Shown: positions 8,786-18,689, counted from the stretch's first letter. The stretch: 64,000 nucleotides of DNA from Tautonia rosea (GCF_012958305.1 NZ_JABBYO010000004.1:496001-560000); one strand, 5' to 3'. Notes: generated by a model from the sequence alone, not told the origin. Numbers and translations are program-made.

Positions 8786-8789
8786 GTGA
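8781..8789. repeat. Target site duplication, left copy
   Basis: TTTGAGTGA directly precedes the insertion sequence and is repeated exactly at 10332-10340. Bases 8783-8785 are the stop codon of the PEP-CTERM gene. Confidence 0.9.
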
Positions 8790-8807
8790 CGAATGGCACT
8801 TAGATTT
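8790..8807 (+). repeat. IS left inverted repeat
   Basis: CGAATGGCACTTAGATTT is identical to the reverse complement of 10314-10331. Confidence 0.93.
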
Positions 8808-8900
8808 ACCCAAGCCGAGGCGTGCGGACGGGATAGAAAAACGCCGTCGTTCTGGCTCTGATGGGGCATGGGCACCCCTCTCTGACTCGGAGCCAGCACG

Positions 8901-10321
8901 ATGCGAGCCCCCTCTCAAGGACGTCTCCGGCAGCAGGTCGACCTCCTCCGCCAGTGCTTCCTCCAGGGAGGAGGCCTCCCCTTTGCCGAGGTCCTCCCGG
9001 AGGGGGGCCTCTCCGCGGCGATGGCCGAGATCAAGGCCCCCTGGAACGACCGGATCTACACCCCGCTGGTGACCCTCTGGACCTTCCTCGGTCAGGTGCT
9101 CAACGCCGACCAGTCCTGCCGCGCGGCGGTCGCCCGCCTGATCGCTCATCGCGTCGCCGAGGGGCTGCCACCGTGCAGTTCCGAGACGGGCGCCTACTGC
9201 CAGGCGAGGAAACGATTGCCCGAGCGGTTCTTCGCCGCGGTCGCCCGACTCGTTGGGCGGAACCTCGACGCACAGGTCGATCCGCGGTGGCTTTGGAAGG
9301 GCCGCCGCGTCTGCCTCTTCGACGGCTCGACCGTCGCGATGCCCGACACCGAGGAGAATCGCCAGGAGTACCCGCTGGCCTACAACCAGACGCCCGGGAC
9401 CAACTTTGCGATCGCCCGCATCGGGGCGATCATCTCGCTGTCGTGCGGGGCGATCCTCGAGCTGGGCGTCTGCCGCTACGCCGGCAAGGGCCAGGGCGAG
9501 GTCAGCCTGCTGCGGCGGATCTGGGACGTGTTGCGGCCCGGCGACGTCCTGCTGGGCGACCGCCTGATGTCGGGCTGGGTCGGCATGCACCTGCTCAAGC
9601 AGCGGGGCGTCGACACCGTCAGCCGCCTGTCGGCGCACCGCCGGGCCGACTTCCGCAGGGGGAAGCGGCTGGGCCGGGAGGACCACCTCGTCGTCTGGCG
9701 GAAGCCGACGTCGATCCGCTCGGTGGACCGGGAGACCTACAACGCGCTGCCCGAGGCGATCACCGTCCGCGAGGTCCGCGTCCGGGTGGAGCAGCCGGGG
9801 TTCCGGACCCGGTCGATCGTGGTGGTGACGACGATCCTGGACCCCGAGCGGGCGACCCGGGAGGAACTGGGGTCGCTCTACTTTGCCAGGTGGAACAATG
9901 AGCTCGATTTGAGGTCGTTGAAGCAGACGCTCCAGATGGACTTGCTGCGCTGCAAGACGCCGGAGCTGGTCCGCAAAAGGAGATCTGGGCCCACGTCCTT
10001 GCGTCCAACCTGATCCGTACGGTGATGGCGCAGGCCGCAGCCGGTGAGGGGGTGCCGCCGCGGACGATCAGCTTCAAGGCGACGCTGCAGGTGCTGGAGG
10101 CGTTCCGGCCGCTGATCGCCTACCGGGGCCACCGCGGCGCGTGCCACCGTGCGGAGTTGTACGGGCACCTGCTCGGGGCCATCGCCGTGCACCGGGTCGC
10201 GGACCGGCCGGGCCGGTTCGAGCCCCGAATGTCCAAGTTTAGGGTGAAGGGGTACGGCCGCCTGACGGAGCCACGGCGGGAGATCAAGCTTCGCATGCTC
10301 AAAGGAGTTGCGAAAATCTAA
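8901..10321 (+). pseudogene. IS4-family transposase, frameshifted near 9975
   Basis: The first 370 codons (8901-10013) carry an IS4-type DDE transposase: first Asp in CLFDGSTVAM, second in DVLLGDRLMSG, and the Y-x2-R-x3-E-x6-K signature in YFARWNNELDLRSLK, which includes the catalytic Glu. At CGCAAAAGGAG (9972-9982) the frame breaks. In the -1 frame the protein continues KEIWAHVLASNLIRTVMAQ for about 110 residues to a TAA at 10319-10321 inside the right repeat. A one-base deletion or two-base insertion would explain this. All DDE residues lie before the break, so some activity cannot be excluded, but the C-terminal domain is lost. Confidence 0.85.
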
Positions 10322-10331
10322 GTGCCATTCG
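10314..10331 (-). repeat. IS right inverted repeat
   Basis: A perfect 18-bp match to the left end on the opposite strand; it contains the original transposase stop codon. Confidence 0.93.
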
Positions 10332-10340
10332 TTTGAGTGA
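10332..10340. repeat. Target site duplication, right copy
   Basis: TTTGAGTGA, identical to 8781-8789. Confidence 0.9.
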
Positions 10341-10492
10341 CCTTGTGTGAGTGTTGAGAACCTCGGGGCGTTGGCAGGGAGGCCTCGCCTGGAGGTATCG
10401 TGGGTGGTCAGGGATCGGGCCGGACGGTGGATGAGGGGGAGGAGCGGGGGCTATGATGGGTCGAGACGGTTGAGGCGACCTCTTGCTCCTGA

Positions 10493-11521
<1,029 letters not shown>

Positions 11522-11584
11522 CGCGGGAGAGGAACCGATGGGGGCGGTTGTGCGAGGCGTTGCGCTTTTGTAAGGTGCGTGGGT

Positions 11585-13000
11585 ATGTTTCGCATCCTCG
11601 GCAACACACATCGGGCCTGTGATGGACCCAGGCGCCGCGAGGTGCTTCGGATCGGGGGTCTTGCTGCCCTGGGGTTGGGTTTGCCTCAGCTTCTGGGTCG
11701 GGGAGCGTGTGCGGCGTCGGCGCAGGAGGGTTTTGGTCGGGCGAAGTCGTGCGTGTTAATTTATCTGTTCGGTGGCCCGAGTCAGATCGACCTGTTTGAT
11801 CTCAAGCCCGAGGCTCCTGAGCAGTTTCGGGGTGAGTTTCGGCCGATTGCCACGGCGACGCCAGGAATGGACCTGTGCGAGCATCTTCCTCGGCTGGCAA
11901 GGCGGTCGGAGGACTTCTGTCTGATCCGGTCGATGAGGCATGAGCACCCCCGACATGGCTGGGGGTTGTATTACATGCTGACGGGGAAGAAGCACTCGCG
12001 TCCTGATCTGGATGCGCCTCCGACACCGGACGATTTTCCGGGGCCCGGGGCATTGATCAGCCATCTCTTACCCCGGAGTGACGGCGCACCGGCCGCGGTG
12101 ACGCTGCCGCGATGGAACCGATTCAACGACCTGCCCGATGCCTATGCGGGCGAGCGAGGCGGGTTTCTGGGGTCGGCGTTTGATCCGTGGCTGGTCCGGT
12201 CGTCCTCGCCCGAGGGAATCGACTTCGAACCCGACGTGATGACGTTGCCGCCCGACGTTGGCCCCGGTCGGATTGAGGGGCGTCGTCGGTTGCTGAAACG
12301 GCTGGATGCGAGGCTTGATCAACTGGCTGCGCAGGGGGAGGTTCGGGATCAGCTTGTGCAGCGTGCCTTCGCCCTGATCGGCTCGACGGGGGTGCGGCGG
12401 GCGTTTCGGCTCGACGAAGAATCCGAGGCGATTCGAGCGCGTTATGGACGCCATCCTTTTGGTCAAGGGTTGTTGCTCGCTCGGCGGCTGGTCGAGGCGG
12501 GGACAAGACTTGTGCAGGTCAACTGGCATGATGACGGGAGTGATGTGAAGTCGCCGTTCTGGGATACGCATCAGGATAACTTCGGATCGCTCCGCGAGCG
12601 GTTGGTGCCGCCGCTGGACCAGGGACTCTCGTCGTTCCTTGAGGACCTCTCGGCGCGGGGGTTACTGGACGAGACCTTGGTGGTGGTGATGGGGGAATTT
12701 GGCCGGACGCCGCGGGTGGGTCAGGTGGTGATGAACACGGCGACCGACGGCAACGGCCGCGACCACTGGCCGCACGCATACACCGTACTGGTTGCTGGTG
12801 GGGGCGTTCGAGGGGGTTCGGTGTTCGGGGCAACCGACGCCCGAGCGGCTGAGGTGGTCGATGCGCCGGTGTCGCCTCCGGACCTGCAGGCGACGGTTCT
12901 GCACCTGCTGGGGATCGATCCGGCGACACTCATCACCGATCGGCTCGGCCGAGCGCATCGGGTGAGTGAGGGGTCTCCAGTGTTCGGAATTCTCCGTTGA
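11585..13000 (+). CDS. DUF1501 domain protein
   Basis: This 471-residue exported protein belongs to DUF1501, a family structurally related to sulfatase/alkaline-phosphatase folds and greatly expanded in planctomycetes. The N-terminal leader (RRREVLRIGGLAALGLGLPQ) is Tat-like. The first domain strand CVLIYLFGGPSQIDLFDLKP is diagnostic, and VVVMGEFGRTPRV with NGRDHWPHAY marks the C-terminal conserved block. ATG 11585 is chosen over an in-frame GTG six bases earlier because AAGG lies at good distance. DUF1501 genes are usually paired with DUF1549/1553 cytochrome genes; no partner is adjacent here. The biochemical role is unknown. Confidence 0.88.
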   Translation: MFRILGNTHRACDGPRRREVLRIGGLAALGLGLPQLLGRGACAASAQEGFGRAKSCVLIYLFGGPSQIDLFDLKPEAPEQFRGEFRPIATATPGMDLCEHLPRLARRSEDFCLIRSMRHEHPRHGWGLYYMLTGKKHSRPDLDAPPTPDDFPGPGALISHLLPRSDGAPAAVTLPRWNRFNDLPDAYAGERGGFLGSAFDPWLVRSSSPEGIDFEPDVMTLPPDVGPGRIEGRRRLLKRLDARLDQLAAQGEVRDQLVQRAFALIGSTGVRRAFRLDEESEAIRARYGRHPFGQGLLLARRLVEAGTRLVQVNWHDDGSDVKSPFWDTHQDNFGSLRERLVPPLDQGLSSFLEDLSARGLLDETLVVVMGEFGRTPRVGQVVMNTATDGNGRDHWPHAYTVLVAGGGVRGGSVFGATDARAAEVVDAPVSPPDLQATVLHLLGIDPATLITDRLGRAHRVSEGSPVFGILR

Positions 13001-13120
13001 GCTTCCTCAGGCCTGGGTGTCGGCTGACGGGGAGCGAAGATCGGGGTAGACTTGGCGAGCGTGAAGAACCGAGCGCGGTCTTCCACTGACCCGTGTCGCA
13101 CTCGCCTGGGACCGTTTTCG

Positions 13121-13876
13121 ATGTCATTGCTCCACCATCCGACCGGCGGTTATCACACGCTGCCGGGGATCGAACCGTACTCGTGCGGCGTGGTCTCGGC
13201 CGAAGGGTTCGAGATTGTGCATGCGACGTTTGAGCGTCCTGTGCCCGAGGCGCAGGGCTTTGCGAGGATTCGAGCGCATCTGGAGGGTGAAGGGAGGCCA
13301 CTGACAGCCTTGTGTGGGGTCGAGCTGCGCTCTCCCAGGCCGTTCAGTTTTGAGGGGTTTGCCGCATTCAATAGAGCGTATGCGGAGACTTTGAAAGGCT
13401 GGGGCGTGTTCCTGGGAGAGGTGAATCCGGTGGCGAGAACGAACGTGGCCCCGGAGGTCGATGCGCCCGAGATACCTTCGTTCTACGGATTCTCGTATAC
13501 CAGACCATGCGACCGGTCGCTACCGCCGACGTTCGTGGTAGCCGGGGCGGGAGAACTGCCCGAGGGGGTGCTGGAGGAAGTGGCAATCGTTCGTCGAGGC
13601 GAAACCGATGCCGATGCGATTGCCGAGAAGGCGCGGTTCGTGATGAACCTGATGGAGGGACGGCTTCGAGGGCTGGGGGTGGGTTGGAATCGCGTGACCG
13701 CCGTGGATGTGTACACGATTCATTCGGTGGTTGCGCTCTTGTCTGAAGTGATTTTGAATACAATGGGATCGGCATCCATTCACGGAATTCGATGGTTCTT
13801 CAGCCGGCCGCCGATCGTGGGGATCGAGTACGAGATGGACGTGCGGGGGGTTCGAACCGAGATCCGGCTGGACTGA
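13121..13876 (+). CDS. RidA-superfamily-like hypothetical protein
   Basis: The 251-residue cytoplasmic protein has no leader or membrane segment. Conserved-looking blocks are YSCGVVSAEGFEIVHATF, ALCGVELRSP, FEGFAAFNRAY, PVARTNVAP, FVVAGAGELP, VTAVDVYTIHS and SRPPIVGIEYEMDVRGVR. The NPVARTNVAP and VTAVDVYT segments recall RidA/YjgF proteins. From memory, some close relatives are labelled as 2-aminomuconate-type deaminases (CnbZ), but this could not be checked. ATG 13121 is preferred to an upstream TTG because the extension is low-complexity. The gene converges on the deaminase gene at 13893, 16 bases away. Function should be treated as unknown. Confidence 0.65.
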   Translation: MSLLHHPTGGYHTLPGIEPYSCGVVSAEGFEIVHATFERPVPEAQGFARIRAHLEGEGRPLTALCGVELRSPRPFSFEGFAAFNRAYAETLKGWGVFLGEVNPVARTNVAPEVDAPEIPSFYGFSYTRPCDRSLPPTFVVAGAGELPEGVLEEVAIVRRGETDADAIAEKARFVMNLMEGRLRGLGVGWNRVTAVDVYTIHSVVALLSEVILNTMGSASIHGIRWFFSRPPIVGIEYEMDVRGVRTEIRLD

Positions 13877-13892
13877 GCGGACGGGAGACAGC

Positions 13893-14348
13893 TTACTCGC
13901 CGATGTCTTCGTTCCAGAGTTCGGGCCGGGCCTGGATGAAGTCCGACATCAGGCGGACGCACTCAGGGTCGTCACGCACGTCGAGGACGATCCCCTGGGC
14001 GCGGAGGTGGTCTTCCGGGCCACGGAAGGTCCTGTTCTCGCCGATGACGATGCGGGGGATCTTGTACAGCAAGGCGGTTCCCGAGCACATCGGGCACGGG
14101 CTGAGGGTGGTGTAGAGCACGGCCCGGCGGTAGTCGCTCGCCTTGAGCCGACCGGCACGCTCGATGGCGTCCATTTCGGCGTGGAGGATGGCGCTGTTCT
14201 GTTGCACGCGGCGGTTATGGCCCCGACCGACGATGCGATCGTCGAGGACCAGGACCGAACCGATGGGGATGCCCCCTTCGTCGAGACTGAGCCGGGCCTC
14301 GTCGATCGCGGCTTGCAGGAACGGATCGCGGGATGAGGGGGCAGTCAT
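13893..14348 (-). CDS. Cytosine-deaminase-like nucleoside/base deaminase
   Basis: This 151-residue zinc deaminase of the CDA fold has HAEMDA (zinc ligand H56, catalytic E58) and LSPCPMCSG (ligands C85 and C88). The flanking LYTTLSPCPMCSG and LLYKIPRIVIGENRTFRG are strikingly like fungal cytosine deaminase (Fcy1), which hydrolyses cytosine to uracil for pyrimidine salvage. Guanine or tRNA-adenosine deaminases share the zinc motifs but usually differ after the PCPMC block. The ATG at 14348 gives the normal family length; an extension of more than 110 codons upstream is not protein-like. The start region faces the PcfJ-like gene across 300 bases. Confidence 0.8.
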   Translation of the reverse strand: MTAPSSRDPFLQAAIDEARLSLDEGGIPIGSVLVLDDRIVGRGHNRRVQQNSAILHAEMDAIERAGRLKASDYRRAVLYTTLSPCPMCSGTALLYKIPRIVIGENRTFRGPEDHLRAQGIVLDVRDDPECVRLMSDFIQARPELWNEDIGE

Positions 14349-14655
14349 GATGAGTCCTGGGCCGGAGATGGTTGGGATTTCTGCCACGAGGGCGAACGAG
14401 CGCGGCGAACCTGAGAGGGGGCCGGGGTGTCTCTGGACATCGAGACACGATGATCGGTCCCCGAAACGGAGGTCACGATGAGGAACATCCAAATGATGTC
14501 GATCTGGGCATCGTACCACATTGCTGCGTCCGCCACCTGAATCTGCCGCGCACGCTCTGGGCAATCGTTCCGGCCGTGACGTGACGTGACGAGGTGGTGT
14601 CGTCCCCCGTCCGTCCGTCCCGAAGGTCCCCAACGGTTTTCCTGAGCGAAGCATT
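14349..14655. other. Divergent intergenic region
   Basis: 307 bases between the deaminase and PcfJ-like genes. The only visible structure is a short tandem GTGAC repeat (three units near 14577-14591). No clear promoter or gene was recognised. Confidence 0.4.
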
Positions 14656-15867
14656 ATGCCTGCATCATTCTCGCGTCGAGAGTTTGTCAAATCGCAAATT
14701 GACAAGGCGATTCGGTTTGCGCGTTCTGAAGCGGAAGGCGTGAAGGAGCGAAGGGCGTTGACGCGCTTGCTCTGGAATGTTCAGAGCCGATCGGATCTGC
14801 TGCGCCCGGCGCGGTTTGCCGGGCGGGCCGAAGAGGAGTCATTGCGAAGGCTTGTGGGCGGGTTGCTGGCCCTGGTCGGGTATCGAAGGTCGTGGCTCAG
14901 GCCGGTGGAGCAGTGGGAACCGAGGGAGGGCGGGACCCATTCCGTCTTCTCGTCGCTGGCCCACCACCTGCTTGCGAACTATCCGGTGCCGCCGGTCATG
15001 CATTCGGCCTGGTTTGCGGGGTCGGGATGGTGGGCCTATCGGCAGCGACACTGGTTTCGTCATGTGGGAATGGGGGGTAGTCTGCGGACCGCAGGGTTCC
15101 CGATCCGACTGACGAAGCGCATGGCTTATGAATTTTCTCTTGCTCCGGCACACTTTGACATCGGGTTTGCGCTGCGATGGGCTCAGGTCCGGGGACTGGG
15201 AGGCTCGGACACGATTGCCCGGGTGGTTGCGTCGACCCGGCTGGGTCGAGAGTTTTTCGGCGAAGCGTTCTGGACGTCGGTGATCCACCTATTTCTCAGG
15301 ACGCGAGGTCTTGATCCGGCACACGTTGATTTGATTGTCGAGTACTTGAACCATCAGAAGTTTGTGCAACGCACGATCATCGTCGGCGAGGACACGGAAA
15401 TCTCGATCGATCCGCCCCGGCCGGATCTGTCGATCAAGGGGTGCACGGTTACCTCGTTGTTGCGAAGGGCGGAGGAGTGGAAGGCGGAGCAACGCCCGGA
15501 GGCTCCTGAGCGGAAACGGTTCGAATGGAACCGTTCGGAGATTCGGGAGTACCAGCGAGCCGAAGATGAGACGCGGGCCTGGACGATCCGGGAGTTGCTC
15601 GACAGCGACGATCTGGCGGCCGAAGGAAAAGCGATGAAGCATTGTGTGGCCACCTATACCGAGTTTTGCGTGCGAAGGCGCTCGACGATCTGGTCGCTGG
15701 GGCTGGAGGGTCCCGAGGGACGGCGCAGACTGGCGACCATCGAGGTCGATCCGAAGACCAGGACGGTGGTTCAGGCCAGCATGAAATGCAACGAGGAACC
15801 CGATGAGCCCTGCCTCTCCCTGGTGAAGGAGTGGGCCAGTCGAGAGGGTCTGACTGTCGAGTGTTGA
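14656..15867 (+). CDS. PcfJ-like domain protein
   Basis: The 403-residue protein ends with a PcfJ-like domain (about residues 290-400): EGKAMKHCVATYTEFC, RSTIWSLGLEG, RRLATIEVDPKTRTVVQASM, KCNEEP and VKEWASREGL. The His-Cys pair and the CN-x2-P block are typical. PcfJ was first named on an enterococcal conjugative plasmid, but chromosomal homologues of unknown function are widespread. The N-terminal 280 residues are helical and basic with several aromatic residues and no leader. There are no transfer genes nearby, so a plasmid origin is not supported. The start at ATG 14656 gives a compact basic N-terminus. Confidence 0.8.
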   Translation: MPASFSRREFVKSQIDKAIRFARSEAEGVKERRALTRLLWNVQSRSDLLRPARFAGRAEEESLRRLVGGLLALVGYRRSWLRPVEQWEPREGGTHSVFSSLAHHLLANYPVPPVMHSAWFAGSGWWAYRQRHWFRHVGMGGSLRTAGFPIRLTKRMAYEFSLAPAHFDIGFALRWAQVRGLGGSDTIARVVASTRLGREFFGEAFWTSVIHLFLRTRGLDPAHVDLIVEYLNHQKFVQRTIIVGEDTEISIDPPRPDLSIKGCTVTSLLRRAEEWKAEQRPEAPERKRFEWNRSEIREYQRAEDETRAWTIRELLDSDDLAAEGKAMKHCVATYTEFCVRRRSTIWSLGLEGPEGRRRLATIEVDPKTRTVVQASMKCNEEPDEPCLSLVKEWASREGLTVEC

Positions 15868-15903
15868 GCCGTGACGGACGCACCGAGGGTCGGCAACAGA
15901 AGA

Positions 15904-16818
15904 TCAGCGAGAATCCTGATCCTGAGGGTCGGGGAGCGATTGCAGGAGGGGACGGATGGCTGACCAGAGCTGATCCTTGATGCGAATGGCGACGGGGTTC
16001 TTCAGAGCGCTGGGTGATCGGTCGGGAACCGAGCTGCTGGCGAGGACGCCGATCGTCAATTCCCCGTCGGTAAAGTAACGATCGCCGCCGCCGTTGCGGC
16101 CAGAAAGGGTGGGTCCGACGCCGGTGACCTGGAATTCCTCGGTGAGCCAGCCGTGGGATTGCAGGTCGGCGATGAGGCCGTTGCGCTCGGCGTCGATGTC
16201 GGGGCCGATGTGGTGGGTGATTTGCCCGGTCCGTCGGCTGAACCCGACACTGCGATCGTAGGTGACGGCTCCGATCCAGAGGGGAATGCCGTCACGGCCG
16301 TAGTCTGACGACTCCCAGAATCGGACGTGGTGCCGGTGTCGGGCGCTCGTTCCCACCGGTTTTTCAAAGGCAAGGTCCTGCTTGCGCCCGAAGAGGTACA
16401 GGTTGCTGACGGGGGCATCGGCATCGGGCCGATTTCTCAAGACGCTCCGAGCGATGGCGAGGCTGGATCGGAGGGTGATCGGATCGGCGGCATCCCATCC
16501 GGAGTTCAACATGGATTGGATCAGTTCTTCCTTGGAGCCGATGAGGCCGACGTTGAGCGGATCGCCGGGGATGCCCTGGGCGGTTCGGGTGATTTTGGGG
16601 GCACGCTCCATAATCGGGTGATGTTCATAATGACGCCAGAGCACCGGAAGAATCAGATATGCGAGGATCAGCCAGGTGAGGATGACGGCGATGGCAAGGC
16701 CCATTGCCCGGATCAGGATGCGCTGCCATCGGGGTCGGCGCGGGGGGGAGAGAGGAGCGGTGTGTCGTTTCGGTTCCGGGAGCGGAGGCGTGACCTTGCC
16801 TGGCAGATCGTCGGACAT
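15904..16818 (-). CDS. LssY C-terminal domain membrane protein
   Basis: This 304-residue protein has a Pro-rich cytoplasmic N-terminus, one membrane helix (about residues 37-60) and an external LssY_C domain. Diagnostic blocks are GDPLNVGLIGSKEELIQSM, GWDAADPITLRSSLAIARSV, VSNLYLFGRKQDLAFEKPVG and RHHVRFW. The domain is often attached to PAP2-type or DedA-like membrane proteins, but here it stands with a single anchor. Its activity is not known. It lies just after the convergent PcfJ-like gene and before a cupin gene on the same strand, 83 bases upstream, so the two may be co-transcribed. Confidence 0.85.
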   Translation of the reverse strand: MSDDLPGKVTPPLPEPKRHTAPLSPPRRPRWQRILIRAMGLAIAVILTWLILAYLILPVLWRHYEHHPIMERAPKITRTAQGIPGDPLNVGLIGSKEELIQSMLNSGWDAADPITLRSSLAIARSVLRNRPDADAPVSNLYLFGRKQDLAFEKPVGTSARHRHHVRFWESSDYGRDGIPLWIGAVTYDRSVGFSRRTGQITHHIGPDIDAERNGLIADLQSHGWLTEEFQVTGVGPTLSGRNGGGDRYFTDGELTIGVLASSSVPDRSPSALKNPVAIRIKDQLWSAIRPLLQSLPDPQDQDSR

Positions 16819-16901
16819 GGGATTGGCTCGACGAGAGAGTGCTGGGGAGCGTTACCGGGATTGGGAATCCGCGGGCGGGAGGAACCCGATGCTGGCGGCG
16901 A

Positions 16902-17222
16902 TCATCCTTTGAGCAGAAGCAGGAGCATGACCGTTAAGGTTTTTGCCTGGATCGCGTGGGAGAGGCCGGCGGGCATGTGGGCGAAGGTGCCGGGCCGGGC
17001 GTCGAGCATCTCCTGACCCAGGGTCAATTTCGCCTCTCCCGAGATGAATTGAAGGATGGCGGGTGTCGAGGCGGTGTGCTCGGAAAGCTCCTGACCCGCG
17101 GCGAAGGTAAAGAGCACGGCCTTGACGCGGTCATCCTGATGGATGGTGTGACTCAGGATGCCGTCTTCAAGCGGAATGGATTCCTGATTCAGGTCGGCGA
17201 CGTAGGTGTAGGCGGTGCTCAT
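16902..17222 (-). CDS. Small cupin domain protein
   Basis: The 106-residue protein is a single cupin barrel. The first motif is around LFTFAAGQELSEHTASTPAI and the second around PGTFAHMPAGLSHAIQA, giving metal-binding histidines of a mononuclear cupin. Proteins of this size act as small dioxygenases, sensors or metabolite binders; the role here is unknown. ATG 17222 is chosen because AAAGGAT lies eight bases upstream and the family length is about 105-115 residues; the long upstream in-frame extension is noise. It shares orientation with the antiporter gene 90 bases upstream. Confidence 0.8.
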   Translation of the reverse strand: MSTAYTYVADLNQESIPLEDGILSHTIHQDDRVKAVLFTFAAGQELSEHTASTPAILQFISGEAKLTLGQEMLDARPGTFAHMPAGLSHAIQAKTLTVMLLLLLKG

Positions 17223-17311
17223 CGGGATGATCCTTTCACGGGGTCGGGCGGCTCGCGATGCAACCGGATGCGTCAGGAGGGCGTTCGTGACGCTTGGGGA
17301 GGTCTCGGTTC

Positions 17312-18400
17312 CTAGACCTCGGCGGCGCGGGCTCGCCACTCTCGAACGGCGACGACCGCCAGCGTGATGACCGTCAGGGGAATGACGAAGGCGACCATCA
17401 ACACCCGGAATGGTGAGAGCCAACCGGTTTCCAGGGCGGCGAAGATGAGGTGGATTGTATAGGCGACGTAGTAGCCGAGGAACAGGGCTCCTTCCCACCG
17501 AGCGATCCGGTGGCCGCTGGCGAAAATGGGCAGGCAGGCGACCGAGACGGCGACCATCACCGGCAGATCGAACCAGAGCGCAGCGGAAGGGACGGACACT
17601 CCCTGGGGTGCAATGGCCGCCGAGAGTCCCAGGACACAAAGGATATTGAACAGGCAGCTCCCGATGACGTTCCCCACGGCGATGTCTCGCTCGCCTCGAA
17701 GGCTGGCGATCACGGAGGTTGCGACCTCAGGCAAGGAGGTGCCGGCGGCGACGATGGTGAGTCCGATGACCAGCTCGCTGACGCCCAGGAGCCGAGCAAA
17801 GGTGACGGCGGACTCGACCAGCCACCTCGACCCGAGGACCAGGAGAGCCAAGCCGACGACCATCAGCAGCACCTGGAACACGAGCTGACCCACTCTCGCG
17901 CGGGCCGAACCGGCCCCGTATTCCTTGGCGAACTCCTGCTCGACCTCAAGGCCTTCCTTGCGGCTTTGGCGGACGAGCCAGGCGGTGTAGACGAGGATCA
18001 GGGCAAAGAGTCCGAGACCGTCGACGCGGCCGATGCGCTCGTCGAGACCAAGGCCCAGAAGGAGGAAGGACGCCCCGATCAGCAGCGGCACATCAAGCCG
18101 GATCAGTTGCCCAGCGACGACCAGGGGGGTGATCAGGGCGGAGAGACCGAGGATGAACAGGATATTAAAGATATTGCTCCCCACGACGTTGCCGAAGGCA
18201 AGGTTGGCCTGACCAGAAAGGCTTGCCTGCAACGAAACGGCCAGCTCGGGGGCGCTGGTGCCAAAGGCGACGACCGTGAGGCCGATGACGAGCGGTGAGA
18301 TCCGCAAGGCCGCCGCCAGGGTCGAGGCCCCCCGAACGAACACTTCAGCCCCGACAACGAGCGCGACCAGGCCGGCAATAAACCAGAGGGCAGTAAGCAT
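17312..18400 (-). CDS. Calcium/sodium antiporter, CaCA family
   Basis: This 362-residue membrane protein of the YrbG type exports calcium (or exchanges other cations) against sodium or protons. The two inverted alpha-repeats that form the ion site are intact: GTSAPELAVSL with GNVVGSNIFNI in the first half, and GTSLPEVATSV with GNVIGSCLFNI in the second. About ten membrane helices are predicted, split by a charged loop (RQSRKEGLEVEQEFAKEYG). Length and motifs are standard, so function at family level is secure. It may head a short minus-strand unit with the cupin and LssY_C genes. Confidence 0.93.
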   Translation of the reverse strand: MLTALWFIAGLVALVVGAEVFVRGASTLAAALRISPLVIGLTVVAFGTSAPELAVSLQASLSGQANLAFGNVVGSNIFNILFILGLSALITPLVVAGQLIRLDVPLLIGASFLLLGLGLDERIGRVDGLGLFALILVYTAWLVRQSRKEGLEVEQEFAKEYGAGSARARVGQLVFQVLLMVVGLALLVLGSRWLVESAVTFARLLGVSELVIGLTIVAAGTSLPEVATSVIASLRGERDIAVGNVIGSCLFNILCVLGLSAAIAPQGVSVPSAALWFDLPVMVAVSVACLPIFASGHRIARWEGALFLGYYVAYTIHLIFAALETGWLSPFRVLMVAFVIPLTVITLAVVAVREWRARAAEV

Positions 18401-18659
18401 AGAGAACGTCCTACGGGACGAAACACGGTTCGTTGGATCGAGAAACGCGATCCATCCTGATGATCACCGGCAATCTTGTCCATGAGCGACTCACTTGCTC
18501 CGAGACGATTGCAGGATTCGTGAAGACGGGACCTGCTCGACGCCCGACGAGAGCGCGAGGAACGCCGGGGACGATGGGGAGATCGTGGGGAGCCGGCTTG
18601 AGAACCGGAGGGTGTCCGGTGGTGCTGGCCTGTCGGTCGCGAACGCGGAGCATGTGAGA

Positions 18660-18689
18660 ACGCTCCCCCGCGAGTGACTGGGGGAGCGT
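18660..18689 (-). terminator. Terminator of the DUF1592-DUF1552 operon
   Basis: ACGCTCCCCC (18660-18669) pairs perfectly with GGGGGAGCGT (18680-18689) around a ten-base loop, 45 bases past the DUF1552 stop on the minus strand. The following T run is weak. The rest of the region between 18401 and 18734 holds no gene. Confidence 0.6.

Larger units (their letters stand above)
8790..10331 (+). mobile_element. IS4-family insertion sequence, 1542 bp
   Basis: The element has perfect 18-bp terminal inverted repeats (8790-8807 and 10314-10331, outer sequence CGAATGGCACTTAGATTT) and a perfect 9-bp direct duplication TTTGAGTGA on both sides. It holds one transposase gene of the IS4 type on the plus strand. 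The intact ends and duplication indicate a recent insertion, although the transposase is frameshifted. It lies between the PEP-CTERM gene and hemB and disrupts neither coding sequence. Confidence 0.93.

Noticed and set aside
9970-9985. Programmed -1 frameshifting in the IS transposase
   Set aside because: The codons CGC AAA AGG do not form a slippery heptamer: tRNA-Lys on AAA would have to re-pair with CAA. A mutation is more likely.
13052-13120. Upstream TTG start for the RidA-like gene
   Set aside because: The extension is polar and low in conservation; ATG 13121 gives the expected start.
14577-14591. Short GTGAC tandem repeat as a CRISPR or iteron array
   Set aside because: Only three five-base units, no spacers and no associated genes.
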